Source of the DNA: Pelomonas sp039929605
GTDB lineage: Bacteria; Pseudomonadota; Gammaproteobacteria; Burkholderiales; Burkholderiaceae_C
Assembly: GCF_039929605.1 (NCBI RefSeq)
Contig: NZ_JBDSQX010000099.1
Span: 1 to 64,000, forward strand
Length of the DNA: 64,000 nt
Reading direction: 5' to 3'
Each line of letters begins with the position of its first letter. Positions within the stretch are counted from its first letter, which is position 1. This document shows positions 61,501 through 64,000 of this stretch, piece after piece. The notes beneath the pieces were generated by a model, which did no database searches, was not told the origin of the DNA, and was given only the letters and a program-made list of their open reading frames with translations. Position numbers and translations under genes: made by a program.

Positions 61501-63807
61501 TCAGACCTTGCTCAGCGTCAGCGTGCCGAAGGCGGCACCCAGCGCAGCGGTTTGTGCGAGGCCGGCGGGCACGCGGGCCACGCCGTCGGGCAGGCCGGCT
61601 TCGAGGCGGGCGGGCAACTGCGCCGCGCCACCGTCTTGCACGACGCGAACCAGATCGCCGGCTTGCAGGCCGAGTTGTTGCCACAGCGCCGTGGGCAGGC
61701 CGACCGTGGCAGCTTCGCGGCCGTCGGTCGTCAGCTGCAGCGAGGTCGAGTTGCGCACCAACGCGTCGGTTGCGTAGATGGGCAGGTTGGCGAAGCGCTC
61801 GATGCCTTCACCACGCGCAACGACTTGCGCTGGCGCCAATGTCGCATTGCTCAGGCGAGCAGAGACGTCGCCACCCAGCGCCTGCTCGCGCACCTGCTCG
61901 GAGCTGTCCTGGTCGAAGCCAGCCAAACCGAGCAGATTGCCCAGCACGCGCAGCACCTTCCAGCCCGGGCGCGTCTCGGCCAGCGGGCGGACGACGCCGA
62001 CGAAGCTTTGCAGGCGACCCTCGGCGTTGACGAAACTGCCCGAGGTCTCCGTGAACGGCGCGATGGGCAGCAGCACATCGGCGTATTCGAGACCGGACTT
62101 GAATGGGCTCAGTATCACGACCATCTCGGCGGCTTCCAGAGCCTTGGCTGCGGCGGCGGCGTTGGCGGAGTCGAGCACCGGGTCGGTGTTCAGCAGCAGC
62201 GCAGCCTTCAGCGGCGTGCCGGTCAGCATCTGGCCGGCGTTCAGGCCGTCGATCTGCGGCTGCGCCTTGACGAGTTGGGCGCCGACCGTGTTGGCGGCAG
62301 CGGTCAGATAGCCGACGCTGGCGCCGGTCTGTGCGCCTATCCATTGCGCCAGCGCCAGCAGGCTGGTGGCTTGCGGATGTTCAGCGGCGGCGTTGCCCAG
62401 CAGGATGGCCTTGCGTTGGCCCGATTGCAGGTCGCCGGCGATGGCCTTGGCTGCATCGGTGGCGGTGCCGGCCAGCGGCGCGCCATCGCCAATCGCTGCG
62501 GCCACGTCGGCCAGGGCTTGTACCCAGCCCGAAGGTGCGACAGAGACCGAGGCGGCGAGCGGCATCAGCCAGTCGTCCTGGCTCACGCCGATGCGGCTGA
62601 TCGCGGCACCACGGCGCGCAGCGTGGCGCAGGCGGGCGGCGAACAGCGGATGGTCCTTGCGCAGGTTGGAGCCGACGACGAGGGCGCGGTCCAGCTCGGA
62701 CAGGCTCGCGATCGACGTGCCCAGCCAGTGCGCCTGGCCCGCTGCGGCGGCATTGCCGAAGTCGCTGTGGCGCAGGCGGTGATCAATGTTGTCGCTGCCC
62801 AGGCCGCGTACGAGTTGTGCGAGCAAGTGCAGTTCCTCGACGGTGCTGTGCGGCGAGCCCAGCGCACCGATGGACGCCGCGCCATGGTCAGTCTTGATCG
62901 ACTTCAGGCCGTTGGCGATGTATTCCAGCGCCGTCGTCCAGTCGACCTGTTTCCAGGCGCCGCCCTGCTTGATCATCGGCGCGGTCAGGCGCGCGTCGCT
63001 GTTCAGCGCTTCGTAGCTGAAGCGGTCGCGGTCGGCGATCCAGCATTCGTTGACGTCTTCGTTCTCCAACGGCACGACGCGCAGGACCTGGTGGTTCTTG
63101 ACCTGGACGACCAGGTTGGCGCCGGTCGAATCGTGCGGGGAGACTGACTTGCGACGGGAGAGCTCCCAGGTGCGGGCGCTGTAGCGGAAGGGCTTGCTGG
63201 TCAGCGCGCCGACCGGGCAGATGTCGATCATGTTGCCCGACAGTTCGGAGTCCACCGTGCGGCCGACAAAGGTCTGGATCTCGCTGTGCTCGCCGCGGTG
63301 GGCCATGCCCAATTCCATGACGCCGGCGATCTCCTGGCCGAAGCGCACGCAGCGGGTGCAGTGGATGCAGCGGCTCATCTCTTCCATCGAGATCAGCGGG
63401 CCGACGTTCTTGTGGAAGACGACGCGCTTCTCTTCGGTGTAGCGGCTCTTGCCTGCGCCGTAGCCCACGGCCAGGTCCTGCAGCTGGCATTCGCCGCCCT
63501 GGTCGCAGATGGGGCAGTCCAGCGGGTGGTTGATCAGCAGGAATTCCATGACGCCCTGCTGCGCCTTGATCGCCTTGTCGCTCTTGGTGCGGACGATCAT
63601 GCCCTGCGTCACCGGCGTGGCGCAGGCGGGCATGGGCTTGGGCGCCTTTTCCACGTCCACCAGGCACATGCGGCAGTTGGCCGCGATGCTCAGCTTCTTG
63701 TGATAGCAGAAGTGCGGGATGTAGGTTCCGGCCTTTTCGGCGGCATGCATGATCATGCTGCCTTCCTTGGCTTCTACCTTCTGACCGTCGAGTTCGATTT
63801 CAACCAT
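61501..63807 (-). CDS. nuoG: NADH-quinone oxidoreductase subunit G
   Basis: A 768-residue peripheral-arm subunit. The N-terminal ferredoxin domain holds a [2Fe-2S] cluster (CYHKKLSIAANCRMC), then the His-ligated N4-type site region (CPICDQGGECQLQDL), and a [4Fe-4S] site (CIHCTRCVRFG, CPVGALTSK). The remainder is a molybdopterin-oxidoreductase-like domain without evident cofactor. It transfers electrons from NuoF to NuoI. Start is 20 bp after the nuoF stop. Confidence 0.96.
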   Translation of the reverse strand: MVEIELDGQKVEAKEGSMIMHAAEKAGTYIPHFCYHKKLSIAANCRMCLVDVEKAPKPMPACATPVTQGMIVRTKSDKAIKAQQGVMEFLLINHPLDCPICDQGGECQLQDLAVGYGAGKSRYTEEKRVVFHKNVGPLISMEEMSRCIHCTRCVRFGQEIAGVMELGMAHRGEHSEIQTFVGRTVDSELSGNMIDICPVGALTSKPFRYSARTWELSRRKSVSPHDSTGANLVVQVKNHQVLRVVPLENEDVNECWIADRDRFSYEALNSDARLTAPMIKQGGAWKQVDWTTALEYIANGLKSIKTDHGAASIGALGSPHSTVEELHLLAQLVRGLGSDNIDHRLRHSDFGNAAAAGQAHWLGTSIASLSELDRALVVGSNLRKDHPLFAARLRHAARRGAAISRIGVSQDDWLMPLAASVSVAPSGWVQALADVAAAIGDGAPLAGTATDAAKAIAGDLQSGQRKAILLGNAAAEHPQATSLLALAQWIGAQTGASVGYLTAAANTVGAQLVKAQPQIDGLNAGQMLTGTPLKAALLLNTDPVLDSANAAAAAKALEAAEMVVILSPFKSGLEYADVLLPIAPFTETSGSFVNAEGRLQSFVGVVRPLAETRPGWKVLRVLGNLLGLAGFDQDSSEQVREQALGGDVSARLSNATLAPAQVVARGEGIERFANLPIYATDALVRNSTSLQLTTDGREAATVGLPTALWQQLGLQAGDLVRVVQDGGAAQLPARLEAGLPDGVARVPAGLAQTAALGAAFGTLTLSKV

Positions 63808-63827
63808 GGTGGTGTTTCTCTAGGCGC

Positions 63828-64000
63828 TCAGGTCGGAGCCACCAGGGGCTTCTTGTGTTCAATCAGGTGCAAGAACTCGTGTTTGAAGTTCTTGATCATG
63901 GCGCGCACAGGCATCGCCGCAGCGTCGCCCAGCGCACAGATCGTGCGGCCCTGGATGTTGTCTGCCACCGAGTTCAGCAGGTCGATATCCTCTGCCCTGC
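63828..64000 (-). CDS. nuoF: NADH-quinone oxidoreductase subunit F, 3' end (partial)
   Basis: Only the last ~57 codons are in the window. They read ...EDIDLLNSVADNIQGRTICA, then LGDAAAMPVRAMIKNFKHEF and a tail ending PLVAPT. The cysteine in TICALGD is the last ligand of the N3 [4Fe-4S] cluster of NuoF, the NADH- and FMN-binding subunit. The 5' part lies beyond the right edge. Confidence 0.93.
   Translation of the reverse strand, partial: RAEDIDLLNSVADNIQGRTICALGDAAAMPVRAMIKNFKHEFLHLIEHKKPLVAPT

Overview
The window is high-GC bacterial DNA. Its gene content fits a betaproteobacterium of the order Burkholderiales, probably the Rubrivivax/Roseateles/Leptothrix side. The main clues are a nuo operon followed by DUF2818 and NUDIX genes, the thiC-thiO-thiS-thiG-thiDE operon behind a TPP riboswitch, SDR-type threonine dehydrogenase beside kbl, DUF2069 and DUF962 genes, and many GTG starts. 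The genus is an inference from gene content, not a measurement. No rRNA, tRNA or CRISPR array was found.

Left edge (1-3504): this looks like the right end of a Tn3-family transposon. A tyrosine recombinase with an N-terminal DUF3701-like part (281-1987) lies just after a recombination-core-like inverted repeat. A small unknown passenger gene follows, then a 38-bp terminal inverted repeat (2763-2800). That repeat cuts a secreted GH5 endoglucanase in the middle of a codon, so only its N-terminal 234 residues remain in the window. A divergent gene encodes an alanine/proline-rich envelope protein with five tandem repeats of about 41 residues. A DUF72 protein gene follows.

Amide/urea region (5.9-18.3 kb): urtA-B-C-D-E, formamidase (fmdA), an FmdB-type zinc ribbon and aliphatic amidase (amiE) form one leftward cluster. 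Divergent from urtA is an unusual fused protein: an NCS1 nucleobase/urea-type permease joined through a cysteine-rich linker to a hybrid histidine kinase. It is translationally coupled to a REC-LuxR response regulator. The likely logic is sensing through a transporter-like domain to control uptake and hydrolysis of short amides or urea.

18.3-25.7 kb: a secreted oligogalacturonate lyase, a small secreted HELGH protein, an operon of TonB-dependent receptor, YfiR-like periplasmic protein and a CHASE8-like/degenerate GGDEF/EAL protein, and a 3'-5' exonuclease. 25.7-31.3 kb: thiamine biosynthesis under a TPP riboswitch. 31.3-34.9 kb: an MFS exporter with a divergent LysR regulator, a small secreted unknown, and a PIN toxin/AbrB antitoxin pair.

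34.9-53.7 kb: two HAE1-type RND efflux systems (permease plus adaptor), chorismate synthase, a CBS-domain protein, DUF962, MipA/OmpV, threonine catabolism (kbl-tdh) with a divergent XRE-cupin regulator and a clear promoter/operator, YihY, DUF2069, a GlcD-like FAD oxidase, NUDIX and DUF2818. 53.7-64.0 kb: complex I genes nuoN to nuoG and the 3' end of nuoF, all leftward. The operon is tightly packed except for a hairpin-rich 146-bp gap between nuoI and nuoJ. No gene-free stretch exceeds 300 bases.
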